A DNA stretch of 51,492 nt, from positions 1-51,492 of the forward strand of contig JANXXL010000127.1 in the NCBI GenBank assembly GCA_025350625.1, written 5' to 3'. Source of the DNA: Bryobacterales bacterium. GTDB taxonomy: Bacteria; Acidobacteriota; Terriglobia; Bryobacterales; Bryobacteraceae. The notes beneath the pieces are model-generated. The model ran no database searches. It was not told the DNA's origin and saw nothing but the letters and a program-made list of their open reading frames with translations. Positions 1 to 7,835 of the stretch are shown piece by piece; the stretch's first letter is position 1, and each line of letters begins with the position of its first letter. The position numbers were made by a program, and so were the translations under genes.

Positions 1-378
1 GTCGAGCGGCTCCGGACCGAGGCGCGACAGGTCGTGATTCCACAGAATCCGTCCGAACTGGCGGGGATCGGTATAGATGAGACTGCCGGTGTCGAGCGCG
101 AAGATCCCATAGGTATGTTTGGTCGGGGCGGCGTCGAGTAAAAGCCTGCCGGTCATGCCCAGATGTACTGTCAGCGTGCCCTGGTCGAGTTGGATCACGA
201 TGAACTTGCCGCGGCGTGCTATCGATTGTATGGTGCGGCCGTTAACCCTGCGCGCGAGCGCTTTACGATTCCCCGGTGTGACGAAGGGCGACGAAAACGA
301 CGCCGACACGATCTGGCGGCCGCGCAGGTGCGGGGCCAGGGTGCGGACTACGGTTTCGACTTCGGGCAGCTCAGGCAA
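1..378 (-). CDS. mutM: Formamidopyrimidine-DNA glycosylase, N-terminal part
   Basis: Base-excision repair glycosylase/AP lyase that removes oxidised purines such as 8-oxoguanine. The gene starts at a TTG at 378 and runs off the left edge, leaving about 126 residues. The product opens MPELPEVETVVR, the family signature: Pro2 is the Schiff-base nucleophile and Glu3 the catalytic acid. The beta-hairpin lysine region (RRGKFIVIQL, about residues 55-64) and the HLGMTGRL motif follow. No ATG is available at this place, and the fixed PELPEVE start decides in favour of TTG. The start lies 8 bases inside the end of the upstream Rieske gene, so the two are probably translationally coupled. The C-terminal zinc finger is outside the window. 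Confidence 0.95.
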   Translation of the reverse strand, partial: MPELPEVETVVRTLAPHLRGRQIVSASFSSPFVTPGNRKALARRVNGRTIQSIARRGKFIVIQLDQGTLTVHLGMTGRLLLDAAPTKHTYGIFALDTGSLIYTDPRQFGRILWNHDLSRLGPEPLD

Positions 379-676
379 GATCCACCAGAATCTCGCCGTG
401 CTCGATTTTCACAGGATAGGTGGCCACCTGGAAATCTTCATCGGCAAGACTCGCGCCGGTGCGGCAATCGAATTCCCAGGCGTGAAAAGGGCAAGTGAGA
501 ATGGGGCCGTCGAGCGCACCGTGGCCGAGCGGCCCGCCGGAGTGCGGACAGATGCCGTCGATAGCGTGCAGGGCGCCATCCACATTACAGACGGCCACCG
601 CGTTGCCGCCAATATCAACCTGAATTGCCGAGCCCGGAGGCAAGAGCCTTAGCGGGCCAACGCTCACGAAAGCCAT
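371..676 (-). CDS. Small Rieske [2Fe-2S] ferredoxin-type protein
   Basis: Soluble single-domain Rieske protein of about 100 residues, the type that serves as electron carrier or small subunit for oxygenases and nitrite reductases. The two cluster-binding motifs are plain: C-P-H followed by SGGPLGHG, then C-P-F-H followed by AWEF, about 20 residues apart. There is no signal peptide, so it is cytoplasmic. The start is uncertain: ATG 676 follows an AAAGAAAG stretch, while an in-frame ATG at 694 would add six residues (MVQKER). Its 3' end overlaps mutM. No oxygenase partner is visible in the window, so its redox partner is unknown. Confidence 0.88.
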   Translation of the reverse strand: MAFVSVGPLRLLPPGSAIQVDIGGNAVAVCNVDGALHAIDGICPHSGGPLGHGALDGPILTCPFHAWEFDCRTGASLADEDFQVATYPVKIEHGEILVDLA

Positions 677-692
677 TCTTTCTTTTTGTACC

Positions 693-1094
693 ATGGGCGT
701 TAGCATGCTTCGCCAATTTCTCAGTTGTTTCCTCGCGCTGGTTTTAGTGACGGGCACGGCCCCCGGTCAAACGACGCGGGGTGACAAAATCCGCCAGCAG
801 GTGGGTAAGATCGGAGTGCTTGGCAATATAACGGTTTCCATGATCGGCGGCGCGGACTACTACGGCTCGGTCAGCCGGATCGGCGCCAATGACTTCGCAA
901 TCAACGAGGTGGACCAACGGCGCGAAGTCACCTTGCGCTATAGCGAAGTCAAGAAGGTCCGCGCGGACTATGGCACTACCCGCAACATCCGAGGCCAGCG
1001 CATTCACCCGCACACCAAGCTGATCGTGACGCTAGCGGTAGTCGGCGGGCTGCTGGCGCTGGTGTTTATCGCAGTGGCTTCGGACAAATCTTGA
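693..1094 (+). CDS. Exported small protein with Sm-like beta fold (predicted)
   Basis: 133 residues, with a hydrophobic signal segment at about residues 5-24, a middle beta-rich part and a C-terminal membrane helix (LIVTLAVVGGLLALVFIAV) followed by a short charged tail. The middle part (VTVSMIGGADYYGSV, then FAINEVDQRREVTLRYSEVKKV) has the strand-turn pattern of Sm-like beta barrels that I know from short acidobacterial exported proteins. The fold is inferred, not proven. ATG 705 is an equally good start that trims four residues. The gene is divergent from the Rieske gene, and their starts lie about 17 bases apart, so promoters must overlap coding sequence. No function can be assigned. Confidence 0.75.
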   Translation: MGVSMLRQFLSCFLALVLVTGTAPGQTTRGDKIRQQVGKIGVLGNITVSMIGGADYYGSVSRIGANDFAINEVDQRREVTLRYSEVKKVRADYGTTRNIRGQRIHPHTKLIVTLAVVGGLLALVFIAVASDKS

Positions 1095-1103
1095 GCGGGC
1101 GGG

Positions 1104-1727
1104 ATGATTAGCTCGAAAGACCATTGGGAAGCGGTCTATGCGTCAAAGAGCGATGCCGAGTTTAGCTGGACCCAGCCGGAACCTGGGGCGTCTTTACAGC
1201 TCATTGCTGAAGTGTGCCCCTCGGGGAGGGTCATCGATATCGGAGGCGGATCATCGCTGCTCGCCGGGAGACTGCTTGATCGCGGCTATACCGTAGCCGT
1301 GCTCGATATCTCTGAGGCAGCTATTGGCCGCGCGCGCAACCGGATGGGAACTCGAGCAAATCAAGTTGGCTGGATTGTAGCCGATGTGACCGCGACTTCG
1401 GATTTAGGAATATTCGATTTGTGGCATGACCGTGCCGTCTTCCATTTCCTCACGGCTCCAGGCGACCGGGCGGCGTACAGGGAGTTGCTGGCGCGGACGA
1501 TCCCGGCAGGAGGACATGCCGTGATCGCAACCTTTGCCTTGGATGGGCCGGAAAAATGCAGCGGCCTCAAAATCCAGCGCTATGACGGGAGGACGCTCGC
1601 CGTCGAATTGGGGCCGCGGTTCGAACTCCTTAAGACCCTCCCCGAGAGGCATCAGACTCCGCGAGGCGGGTGGCAGTCGTTTCAGTACAGCTTGTTCCAG
1701 CGGGGGAGAGAACAGCCTTACTCCTGA
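1104..1727 (+). CDS. Class I SAM-dependent methyltransferase
   Basis: 207-residue Rossmann-fold methyltransferase. Motif I is VIDIGGGSSLLAGRLL (about residues 44-59), with an acidic residue at the end of strand 2 (VAVLDIS) and a post-motif region FDLWHDRAVFHFL. The last is typical of the METTL12 / thiopurine-methyltransferase-like group of small soluble enzymes. The substrate cannot be told from sequence. It begins nine bases after the preceding gene and probably shares its transcript. Its last three codons overlap a small gene on the opposite strand. Confidence 0.85.
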   Translation: MISSKDHWEAVYASKSDAEFSWTQPEPGASLQLIAEVCPSGRVIDIGGGSSLLAGRLLDRGYTVAVLDISEAAIGRARNRMGTRANQVGWIVADVTATSDLGIFDLWHDRAVFHFLTAPGDRAAYRELLARTIPAGGHAVIATFALDGPEKCSGLKIQRYDGRTLAVELGPRFELLKTLPERHQTPRGGWQSFQYSLFQRGREQPYS

Positions 1728-1882
1728 TCCAGCCGCTTCTTGTACTTGGGCTTCTTACGTCCGGTCTTAGGCAGGATTGCCTGGGAGGGTTTCACCACGC
1801 CTACGCGCTCCCGCGCGATCGCCCGAACCTCTTTCGATTGATCGAATTTTTCCGGGGTTTTGGCCCGCTTGCGCCGGTTCAT
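1718..1882 (-). CDS. Small highly basic protein, 54 aa, unknown
   Basis: Open frame of 54 codons from ATG 1882 to TAA 1718. The product begins [19 protein letters not shown] and ends [15 protein letters not shown]. It is very rich in Lys and Arg with no hydrophobic segment. It fills the space between the methyltransferase and tatA, where no other gene fits, and its composition is that of a real basic protein rather than a shadow frame. No good Shine-Dalgarno sequence precedes it. A nucleic-acid or ribosome association would suit the charge, but that is only a guess. Confidence 0.5.
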   Translation of the reverse strand: MNRRKRAKTPEKFDQSKEVRAIARERVGVVKPSQAILPKTGRKKPKYKKRLDQE

Positions 1883-1925
1883 GGGATCACGCTATGCTTG
1901 TGCTGGCAGATATAAAGGAGGCCGT

Positions 1926-2099
1926 ATGTTACGTTCTATCGGCTTGCCTGAGTTGATGGTCATCCTGGTAGTCGCCGTGCTGTTGTTCGGCGGCAAGAAA
2001 ATACCTGAGCTGGCAAAAGGCTTAGGCGAAGGCATCCGCAACTTCAAAGACTCTTTGAAGGGACCCGACGCGCCGCCCGACGACAAGAAGCAAGCATAA
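1926..2099 (+). CDS. tatA: Twin-arginine translocase subunit TatA/TatE
   Basis: 57-residue membrane protein that forms the pore-like oligomer of the Tat system for folded proteins. It has the full TatA layout: a short N-terminus, one membrane helix ([15 protein letters not shown]), the hinge [17 protein letters not shown], then an amphipathic helix and a charged tail. ATG 1926 is fixed by AAGGAG at 1915-1920. No tatB or tatC is in the window. Several proteins further on carry Tat signals (the alpha/beta hydrolase, the MmgE/PrpD protein and the second SMP-30 protein), so the system has clients here. Confidence 0.93.
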   Translation: MLRSIGLPELMVILVVAVLLFGGKKIPELAKGLGEGIRNFKDSLKGPDAPPDDKKQA

Positions 2100-2140
2100 A
2101 GGCTTCCTGGCATGGTCCGCAGTTTGGACACGTCTCAATC

Positions 2141-2190
2141 GGTTTTCCACAGACCCGTCCGGTTTTCCACAAACCTGTGCGGTTTTCAAG
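2141..2190 (+). repeat. 20-bp tandem repeat with DnaA-box-like cores
   Basis: Two and a half copies of a 20-base unit start at 2141, 2161 and 2181, each beginning GGTTTTC. The first two copies contain TTTTCCACA (2143-2151 and 2163-2171), which fits the relaxed DnaA box TTWTNCACA. The third copy is degenerate. The repeat lies between tatA and the HU gene, just before their shared terminator. Confidence 0.55.
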
Positions 2191-2194
2191 AATA

Positions 2195-2228
2195 AACCCC
2201 GCGACGCCATCGAGCGTGGCGGGGTTTT
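2195..2228. terminator. Bidirectional terminator between tatA and HU gene
   Basis: The inverted repeat AACCCCGC ... GCGGGGTT continues inwards with ACGC/GCGT after one mismatch and a CATCGA loop. It is followed by TTTT on the plus strand and by TTTATT on the minus strand. It sits between two convergent genes and can serve both. Confidence 0.7.
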
Positions 2229-2265
2229 GAATATCAATCAGCCGCGTCCGGCGACTCCCTGATAA

Positions 2266-2568
2266 CTATTTCTTTTTGGGAGGGACGATAGCGTCCTTTA
2301 CGGCCTTGGACACGCGGAACTTCACCACTTTCTTGGCGGGAATCTTAATAGCCTCGCCGGTGGCGGGGTTGCGGCCCATACGAGCCTTGCGGTCCACGCG
2401 AACCAGCCGGCCGATGCCGGGCAGAACGGTAACGCCGCTCTTCTTGGTTTCGGCGATGGCCATATCGGCGTAGGCTGTGGTGAAGGCCTTGGCGACCTTG
2501 TTGGGCACGCCAACGGCCTCCGCCAGTTTCTTGATCAATTGAGACTGCGTCATTTTTGCTGCTGCCAT
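2266..2568 (-). CDS. hup: HU-family DNA-binding protein
   Basis: 100-residue nucleoid protein that bends DNA as a dimer. The family signature GRNPATGEAIKIPA on the DNA-binding arm is at about residues 65-78, followed by KKVVKFRVSKAVKDAI. The N-terminal helices begin MTQSQLIKKLAEAVG. It has the usual HU length plus a short lysine tail. ATG 2568 has AAAGGAG just upstream (2572-2580 region). It stands alone, with its own likely promoter at 2664-2693 and terminator at 2195-2228. Confidence 0.95.
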   Translation of the reverse strand: MAAAKMTQSQLIKKLAEAVGVPNKVAKAFTTAYADMAIAETKKSGVTVLPGIGRLVRVDRKARMGRNPATGEAIKIPAKKVVKFRVSKAVKDAIVPPKKK

Positions 2569-2663
2569 AGTGCTCCTTTTTAGAAAAATCCAATTCTCCC
2601 GATGGTGCGTTTTCGTCTGCGCGGCATCGCCCGAAGTAGCGGCAGGCGCGCATTTACTACTGC

Positions 2664-2693
2664 ATCATAAGGGATGCACATTCCTGCTGTAAA
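2664..2693 (-). promoter_or_regulatory. Putative sigma-70 promoter of the HU gene
   Basis: On the minus strand, TTTACA (2688-2693) and TATGAT (2664-2669) are separated by 18 bases in an AT-rich stretch upstream of hup. This gives a leader of about 90 bases. It is a motif match only. Confidence 0.45.
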
Positions 2694-2719
2694 GAGAAAA
2701 CTGCAAAAAACATCGATTT

Positions 2720-2748
2720 TTAACGGGTTTCGTGCACTATCTTATTCT
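2720..2748 (+). promoter_or_regulatory. Putative sigma-70 promoter of the exonuclease gene
   Basis: TTAACG (2720-2725) and TATTCT (2743-2748) are 17 bases apart, about 70 bases before the ATG at 2817. It is a motif match only. It lies back to back with the hup promoter in the 248-base gap, which otherwise shows no gene. Confidence 0.35.
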
Positions 2749-2816
2749 CCGCCGGGGCCATGCGCCGGTTATCGCTCCTTATAACAGGCCGAATGTTATC
2801 CTGAGGCGAAAAGCCG

Positions 2817-4091
2817 ATGAGCGAGTTACAAGACCAACTGGCGGCGCTGCGCCAGCGTATGGCGCGCGCAATCCAGGCGTGTGACGAAAAATATGGGAAG
2901 GCGGAAAAACCTTATTCCATGGGGGTTTCCCGCACGTCTCCCGAAAGTTTCCAGATACAAGAATGGTTTCCGGGCCAGGAAATCGAGACCGTGCACGGCA
3001 AACATTTTGAGACGGAAACGTTTTATGCACGCCACCGCCGCCATGGCTCCGCCGAACTGAGCGAACTGGCGGAACTTCCGCGCGATCTGCTGGAAATTAT
3101 TTCGCACGGCGCCGTCCGCGACGTGCCGCCCGAGGAATGGGCGTTCCTCGACACGGAAACCACCGGCCTCGCCGGAGGCACCGGCACCGCCGCCTTTCTG
3201 GTAGGGGTAGGACGCATTACGCCCGACGGTTTCCGCGTCCGCCAGTTCTTCATGCGCGACTACGGCGAAGAAGCCAGCCAGTTGGATGCCTTGACGCGGC
3301 ATCTGGAGCCGTTTCGCGTTCTGATTACCTACAACGGGCGGGCCTTCGATCAACCGCTGCTCGAAACCCGCTACCGGCTGAATCGCGCGCGCTCGCCATT
3401 CCACCGCTTCGAACATCTGGATCTGCTCCATGGCGCGCGACGCCTGTGGAAATTGCGTTTTGAAAGTTGCCGCCTGATCGATCTGGAACAACAGATATTA
3501 GGTTTCGAGCGTCAGGGCGATGTGCCGGGCGCGATGATCCCGTATATTTATTTCGATTATGTGCGGACCGGGGAAATGGCCCGGCTGCTGCCGGTATTTC
3601 ATCACAACGCCATCGATATCCTGACGCTCGCCTGCCTGACGGGCATCGTCCCTTATGCGTTCAAGGATCCGGCGAGCGCGCCGCTACGGCATGGCTCGGA
3701 GATGGCTGGAATCGCCCGCTGGCTCCGCGACGCAGGCGAGATGGAACAGGCGCGCACCTTGTTCCGGCGTGCGGTGGATGCGGGCCTGCCTGACGACATT
3801 CTCTTCCGGACACTGTGGGACATCGCCACGCTTGAAAGGAAACTGGGCTGCGAAGAGGCCGCGCTGGGGGTGTGGAACGACTTGGCGGTGTCCCGGAATC
3901 CTTTCCGAACGCGCGCCATGGAAGAACTCGCCAAGCACTGCGAGCACCGCGCCAAGGACTTCGCCCAGGCCCTGGAATGGACCCGCCGGGCGCTGGCGCT
4001 TCAGAGTTCCGCGGGTCTGCGTAAGCGCGAAGAACGGTTGGCGAAGCGGACGGAAAATGGCTCGCAGATGAACGCAGATGGACGCGGATAA
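2817..4091 (+). CDS. Ribonuclease H-like DEDDh exonuclease (YprB family)
   Basis: 424 residues with a predicted 3'-5' exonuclease domain at about 105-285. All five catalytic positions can be placed: D112 and E114 in FLDTETTG, D178 in YNGRAFD, D202 in HLDLLH, and H263/D267 in HHNAID, which makes it a DEDDh enzyme. This matches the YprB/RNase_H_2 group, for which no precise substrate is established. The C-terminal 120 residues are helical with TPR-like character (EQARTLFRRAVDAG). The last nine or so codons lie inside a 10-base-period repeat (4063-4092), so the natural C-terminus may have been altered by it. Confidence 0.85.
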   Translation: MSELQDQLAALRQRMARAIQACDEKYGKAEKPYSMGVSRTSPESFQIQEWFPGQEIETVHGKHFETETFYARHRRHGSAELSELAELPRDLLEIISHGAVRDVPPEEWAFLDTETTGLAGGTGTAAFLVGVGRITPDGFRVRQFFMRDYGEEASQLDALTRHLEPFRVLITYNGRAFDQPLLETRYRLNRARSPFHRFEHLDLLHGARRLWKLRFESCRLIDLEQQILGFERQGDVPGAMIPYIYFDYVRTGEMARLLPVFHHNAIDILTLACLTGIVPYAFKDPASAPLRHGSEMAGIARWLRDAGEMEQARTLFRRAVDAGLPDDILFRTLWDIATLERKLGCEEAALGVWNDLAVSRNPFRTRAMEELAKHCEHRAKDFAQALEWTRRALALQSSAGLRKREERLAKRTENGSQMNADGRG

Positions 4092-4092
4092 G
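4063..4092. repeat. 10-bp-period repeat at gene end
   Basis: Three near-copies of (A)CGCAGATG(A/G), with the last as ACGCGGATA, run through the last codons and the stop of the exonuclease gene. From memory, similar 'CACAGATGAACACAGATG'-type sequences recur at gene ends in environmental genomes. Only one instance is visible here. Confidence 0.5.
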
Positions 4093-4213
4093 AAGTCATC
4101 GACCAGGGAGTCGCCATGATCGCACTGGGAACTTTAATGGCCCAAGTTCGCGGCCTGAGGTGAAGGATTGCCGCAGTCGAACCGGCCGGGGCGCTGGAAG
4201 TCTGCGGCGGGGA

Positions 4214-4516
4214 TTAATGCGTCTCCGGTTTGAATTCCGGGGGTAGTTCGGAGCCTTTGCCGAAGAAGTATTCCTCCATTTGCTTGAGCAGGAACTCCTG
4301 GGCTTCGGGCTGGCCAAGGTTAAGGCGGTATTCGTTCATGATCATCTTCATGTGTTCCACCCAACCCTTCCAGGCCTCTTTCGAAACGTTCTCGTAGATG
4401 CGTTGTCCTAGCGGGTGTCCGTCGAAGGGAACTTCGTCGAGCCCGGGCGCTTCCTTCTGCAGCTTCACGCAAAAGACGGTTCGGCCGGCGGCCGCTGGAG
4501 TGGTTGGATCTGCCAT
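4214..4516 (-). CDS. yggX: Probable Fe(2+)-trafficking protein YggX
   Basis: 100-residue cytosolic protein of the YggX family, linked to iron handling and protection of Fe-S proteins from oxidation. The conserved core is present: a single Cys in TVFCVKLQKEAPGL, then PFDGHPLGQRIYENVSKEAW, WKGWVEHMKMIMNEYRLN, and a C-terminal LLKQMEEYFFG. ATG 4516 gives a slightly longer N-terminus (MADPTTPAAAGR) than in proteobacterial homologues. The 120 bases before the exonuclease gene hold nothing recognisable. Confidence 0.93.
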   Translation of the reverse strand: MADPTTPAAAGRTVFCVKLQKEAPGLDEVPFDGHPLGQRIYENVSKEAWKGWVEHMKMIMNEYRLNLGQPEAQEFLLKQMEEYFFGKGSELPPEFKPETH

Positions 4517-4551
4517 GGTTCCAGCATAGCGCGCGGAGAACCGGGCCCCTC

Positions 4552-5664
4552 TTACTTTTTGTGGATGGCCAGCAGCAGGTTGGATTGATTGGGGAGCCAC
4601 TTATAGCCGATGGCAAAATCCAGCGGCTCTACGCCGGCGTGGGCGTCATAGACGGCTTTCAGGTCATCCTGCAATCCGGTTTTAAATAGCGCAATGGGCT
4701 GGTCGTAGACACCGAAAAGGTGCACATCCCAGGCGGCGGGTTCGAAGTAGTGATAAGGGATGCCGGAATCGTCCTCAATCACCACGTTGCTGTGTGCCAG
4801 AATAATGCTGCGGATGGTCGAGAAGTATTTTTTGTGCATCAGGTAGGAGGCGGATTTCACCAGGGTTCCCCCGGGCGGCAGGTTTTGCAGATAGCGCATA
4901 GTACCTGGCTTTTGCTCGAGGCGCTGATTGCGGAGGTTCAAGGCGAAATAACGCAGGGTATGCAGGCGCTGGCGCTGGTCTTTGAACTGAACCGTCAGGC
5001 CGCGGGTTTCCGTGGCCGCCTTGTCGGCGGATGGAATCAGGGCGCCGGCGGGCGTTATCCCGACCGGGCCGACATCCACGACGGAATTCCCGGCCCGCGC
5101 GATCAGGAAGAGCAGGACCGGCAGGACCCCGCTGGCGGAACCCTCAGTGAGGTCGCGCTGCATGTCCTCGGTCTTGAAGAAGCCCATGGCTGCCGCGGAT
5201 TGCCACCCTCGGCGCAGTGCGGGCCAGTACTCGGGCGCAAAATCCTCGGCCTTCGATGGGATGCAGCCGGCCGGCTCCAGGCCGATCAGGACGTATTCGC
5301 GCGCGTCCGGGAAAAAGGCCAGCGGATTCGTCGCGTCGGGTCCGCTGAAAGGGTAAAAGACAACATCGAGCGGAGGAGTTTTTTGCAGATACTTGCCGCG
5401 CCACGCGGTGATGCGATCCACGTAGCGCCGCTTGAGGCGGTTCCAGTCGGCCGCGGCGGTTTTGGAGTAATCCGCCCAGGCGGACTTCTGTTCGTCCGTC
5501 ATGGACCCGGCGTAGGCGACGTTACTGGCGCCGGCGATCAACTGCGCGGCTGCGTCCCAGTTTTCGATGGGGCCTTGGACGGTGCAGGCAGGCGCGGGCG
5601 CGGTTTCGGCAGCAGCAGTCGCGGCGAGCAAGCATCCCATCGCAACCACCAGCCTCAATTTCAT
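4552..5664 (-). CDS. Exported protein of unknown function, 370 aa
   Basis: It starts at ATG 5664 behind AAGGGG, with a clear signal peptide (MKLRLVVAMGCLLAATAAAE) and a mature part of about 350 residues. I do not recognise the family. Visible landmarks are PLDVVFYPFSGPDATNP, YVLIGLEPAGCIP, VLLFLIARAGNSVVDVGP and a late GIPYHYFEP ... WDVHLFGVYDQPI. No cysteine pattern, repeat or catalytic motif stands out. It stands 41 bases after the alpha/beta hydrolase gene and 35 bases before yggX on the same strand, so co-transcription is possible. The compact mixed alpha/beta composition fits a secreted or periplasmic globular protein. Confidence 0.7.
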   Translation of the reverse strand: MKLRLVVAMGCLLAATAAAETAPAPACTVQGPIENWDAAAQLIAGASNVAYAGSMTDEQKSAWADYSKTAAADWNRLKRRYVDRITAWRGKYLQKTPPLDVVFYPFSGPDATNPLAFFPDAREYVLIGLEPAGCIPSKAEDFAPEYWPALRRGWQSAAAMGFFKTEDMQRDLTEGSASGVLPVLLFLIARAGNSVVDVGPVGITPAGALIPSADKAATETRGLTVQFKDQRQRLHTLRYFALNLRNQRLEQKPGTMRYLQNLPPGGTLVKSASYLMHKKYFSTIRSIILAHSNVVIEDDSGIPYHYFEPAAWDVHLFGVYDQPIALFKTGLQDDLKAVYDAHAGVEPLDFAIGYKWLPNQSNLLLAIHKK

Positions 5665-5705
5665 CGATAGCCCCTTCTTACCATGATGCTCCAAAGCCGC
5701 GATTG

Positions 5706-6593
5706 TTACTCAACGGCTGCGAGAAATTGTTCTACATCGCGGTTGAAGCGTTCTGGATCTTCCATCATCAGGAAGTGACCGGCCCCTTCGCATTTATCCA
5801 ACTGCATCCGCGGAAAAATGTTGCGCATGATCTCGAAGCGCGCCTCGGTGGCGGGTTCAGCGGCCTGGATGGCAATGGCCGGGAGATCGAAGACTTCGTC
5901 GGCGGGGGGCGGGGAAAGCGAGGAAATGCTGGTGAGCGCGGCAATGCGGACGTGTTTGGGCGTAGCAACCATTTTGGCGCGGATCTCGGCGCGGAGGGCC
6001 TCCGGAGTCTGCGGAGTGAAACAGGATTCGACGCGCTGGGCGAAGTTTTTCTCGCCGCCTGCACCTTGGAGACTCCGCGCGACCTTAGCGAAATGAGCGG
6101 CGGTTGCGACGCGATCGGGTGGGCCGGCCATGTGGCGCGAGACGAAGGCGTCCACCAGCACCAGCGCCTTGGCTTTTTCGGGAGACAACCGCAGAAAGGC
6201 GTATGCGATAGGACCGCCCAGGCTGTGTCCGATGAGAACCGCACGGTCGACTTGGGCGTCGCGCATTACCGCCTGAAGGGCGCGGGCGAAGAACTCAATC
6301 GGATAGGGCCGATGCGGTTTGTCGCTCAAACCGTGGCCCGGCAGATCGATCAACAAGGAGTGATAGTTGGCGTAGAGCGATTCCTGGCCGCGCCAGAAGG
6401 TGAGATCGCAGGCCCAGCCGTGGATGAATACCAGCGCTTCGGGTCCTGCGCCGTAATTTTCGTAGTGGATACGCAGGCCGTCGAATTTTGCGGTACGGGA
6501 CGCATCCGAGTCCGCAGCCCGCGCGCGCCTGGTGACGGCGGTGGCGATGGCTCCCAGGGCCAGGAATCGGCGCCGGGGGATGTCTGCGCGCAT
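5706..6593 (-). CDS. Tat-exported alpha/beta hydrolase
   Basis: 295 residues. The N-terminus MRADIPRRRFLALGAIA is a twin-arginine signal. The fold signature follows: oxyanion region FIHGWACDL, then LPGHGLSDKP, the nucleophile elbow GHSLGG, an acid region after FDLPAIAIQAAEPA, and the catalytic His in EGAGHFLMMEDP. It is a typical serine hydrolase of the esterase/lactonase/C-C hydrolase group with unknown substrate. ATG 6593 is nine bases after the preceding gene, so the two probably form an operon with the SirB1-type gene upstream. Confidence 0.88.
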   Translation of the reverse strand: MRADIPRRRFLALGAIATAVTRRARAADSDASRTAKFDGLRIHYENYGAGPEALVFIHGWACDLTFWRGQESLYANYHSLLIDLPGHGLSDKPHRPYPIEFFARALQAVMRDAQVDRAVLIGHSLGGPIAYAFLRLSPEKAKALVLVDAFVSRHMAGPPDRVATAAHFAKVARSLQGAGGEKNFAQRVESCFTPQTPEALRAEIRAKMVATPKHVRIAALTSISSLSPPPADEVFDLPAIAIQAAEPATEARFEIMRNIFPRMQLDKCEGAGHFLMMEDPERFNRDVEQFLAAVE

Positions 6594-6601
6594 TGCCGGA
6601 A

Positions 6602-6898
6602 TTACGACTCCGTGCTTTCCGCGGCGGAGGCGCGCTTGGCTTTGACGGCACTCAGGTACTCGGAAAGTTTGAGGGGCAGGGGGGCGCCCTTTTCCATGTG
6701 GCGCTGCACCGCTTTTTGGTAGCGGCGCAGGGTATCGCGCTTGTGGGCCTCGCGGAGGCTGCAGCTTTCGATATCCAGGAGCAATTCGATCTCCCACGGC
6801 CGGAAGGTGTTGCGGTGCATATTGCCGCGTAGCAATTCCTGGATCAGGCGGTTGAACTGCGCCAAGATCGTCTCGCTATCGGGGAGAGATTCGTACAT
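6602..6898 (-). CDS. Small conserved-looking protein, 98 aa, unknown
   Basis: Soluble, mostly helical and charged protein (MYESLPDSETILAQFNRLI ... RDTLRRYQKAVQRHMEKGA) with no signal, membrane helix or metal motif. I have an impression of similar short proteins in other acidobacteria but cannot name a family. It lies between the SirB1-type gene and the hydrolase gene on the same strand, with 24- and 8-base gaps, so it is very likely in one operon with them. Confidence 0.7.
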   Translation of the reverse strand: MYESLPDSETILAQFNRLIQELLRGNMHRNTFRPWEIELLLDIESCSLREAHKRDTLRRYQKAVQRHMEKGAPLPLKLSEYLSAVKAKRASAAESTES

Positions 6899-6922
6899 AA
6901 CAAACCACTATCGTCAGTTATT

Positions 6923-7735
6923 CTAGTTTACTCTTGCCAGCCAGGCGTGAATGGCTTGCATTTGCTTTAAAATTTCGGGGCGGTCGGCGGCTTCCGGCTC
7001 CAGATTCAGGTATTGTTCCAGATCGCGCCGGGCGGCCTGATAACGCTTTAGTTCCAGTTCCAGCAGGCCACGCTGCTTATACCAGCCGGACAACCCGGGG
7101 ACTCCAACCAGGAGCAGATCCAGCGTATCCACGGCGCGCGCCCAGTCTTTTCGGCGCAAGTATACGCCCCGCAAGTTCTGCAGCATGCGGATGGCGATTT
7201 CCTTCTTGGAGGCGCGGCGGAGCAACACGGGGTCGGCCACTTTAGCTCCGGCCAAGGCGAAGCATTCCTGTGCGGTGATGGGACGTCCGCCGTTGAACGG
7301 ATCGATATAGGTGGAATAGTTGCCATCGTCGAACTGGATGATGAAATGGCGGGGGAGGCTGATACCGAAAACCGGCATGGCCAGACGGCGGGCGATTTCC
7401 ATGTACATCACTGAGAGCGTGATGGGGATGCCGACGCGGCGCTCGAGCACTTGGTCCAGGCAACTGTTGCGGGGATCGAAGAAGTCGTCTTCATTGCCGT
7501 GAAAGCCTAGTTCGCCGAATAGGTAACGCTGCGCAGTTTCGACGAAGTCGCGCCCGTCGTTGAAATTGCGCAGCCGGTCGCCCAATTGGGAAGCGAGTTC
7601 GTTCAGGCGGTCGAGCCAAGGGTCGGGTTCGAGGCCGGGAGTGTCAATAGCGGCTAGTTCCAGGGCGGCGCGGTCGAGGCGTCCCTTGGGGGGATCTTCT
7701 TCGAGCAAATGGCGGAGATGGTTGGCTTCGGGCAC
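6923..7735 (-). CDS. SirB1-family transglutaminase-like protein with TPR
   Basis: 270 residues. The first two thirds match the SirB1/transglutaminase-like family (YLFGELGFHGN, then RNSCLDQVLERRVGIPITLSVMYMEIARRL, FGISLPRHFI, YIDPFNGG). The Cys, His and Asp typical of the fold are present in SCLDQ, PRHF and YIDPF. The C-terminal third carries two TPR-like helical pairs (RKDWARAVDTLDLLL, LKRYQAARRDLEQYLNLEPE). Homologues are soluble proteins with unclear activity. The start is GTG 7735; no in-frame ATG fits the MPEANHLRHLL start. Confidence 0.85.
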   Translation of the reverse strand: MPEANHLRHLLEEDPPKGRLDRAALELAAIDTPGLEPDPWLDRLNELASQLGDRLRNFNDGRDFVETAQRYLFGELGFHGNEDDFFDPRNSCLDQVLERRVGIPITLSVMYMEIARRLAMPVFGISLPRHFIIQFDDGNYSTYIDPFNGGRPITAQECFALAGAKVADPVLLRRASKKEIAIRMLQNLRGVYLRRKDWARAVDTLDLLLVGVPGLSGWYKQRGLLELELKRYQAARRDLEQYLNLEPEAADRPEILKQMQAIHAWLARVN

Positions 7736-7835
7736 CCATCTCTATTGTGGCAGTGAACTCGGGTATGCGCCATCCGCGACCGGTCCGCCGCGTCTGGGCG
7801 CGCTCGGATGGAACCGGTCCCTTGGGGGCACTAAC

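Noticed and set aside
7560..7835. Upstream extension of the DUF429 gene to 7560
   Set aside because: The first 90 codons are antisense to the SirB1-type gene and Arg/Ser-rich. The family start MQLIGLDVG is at 7836-7845.
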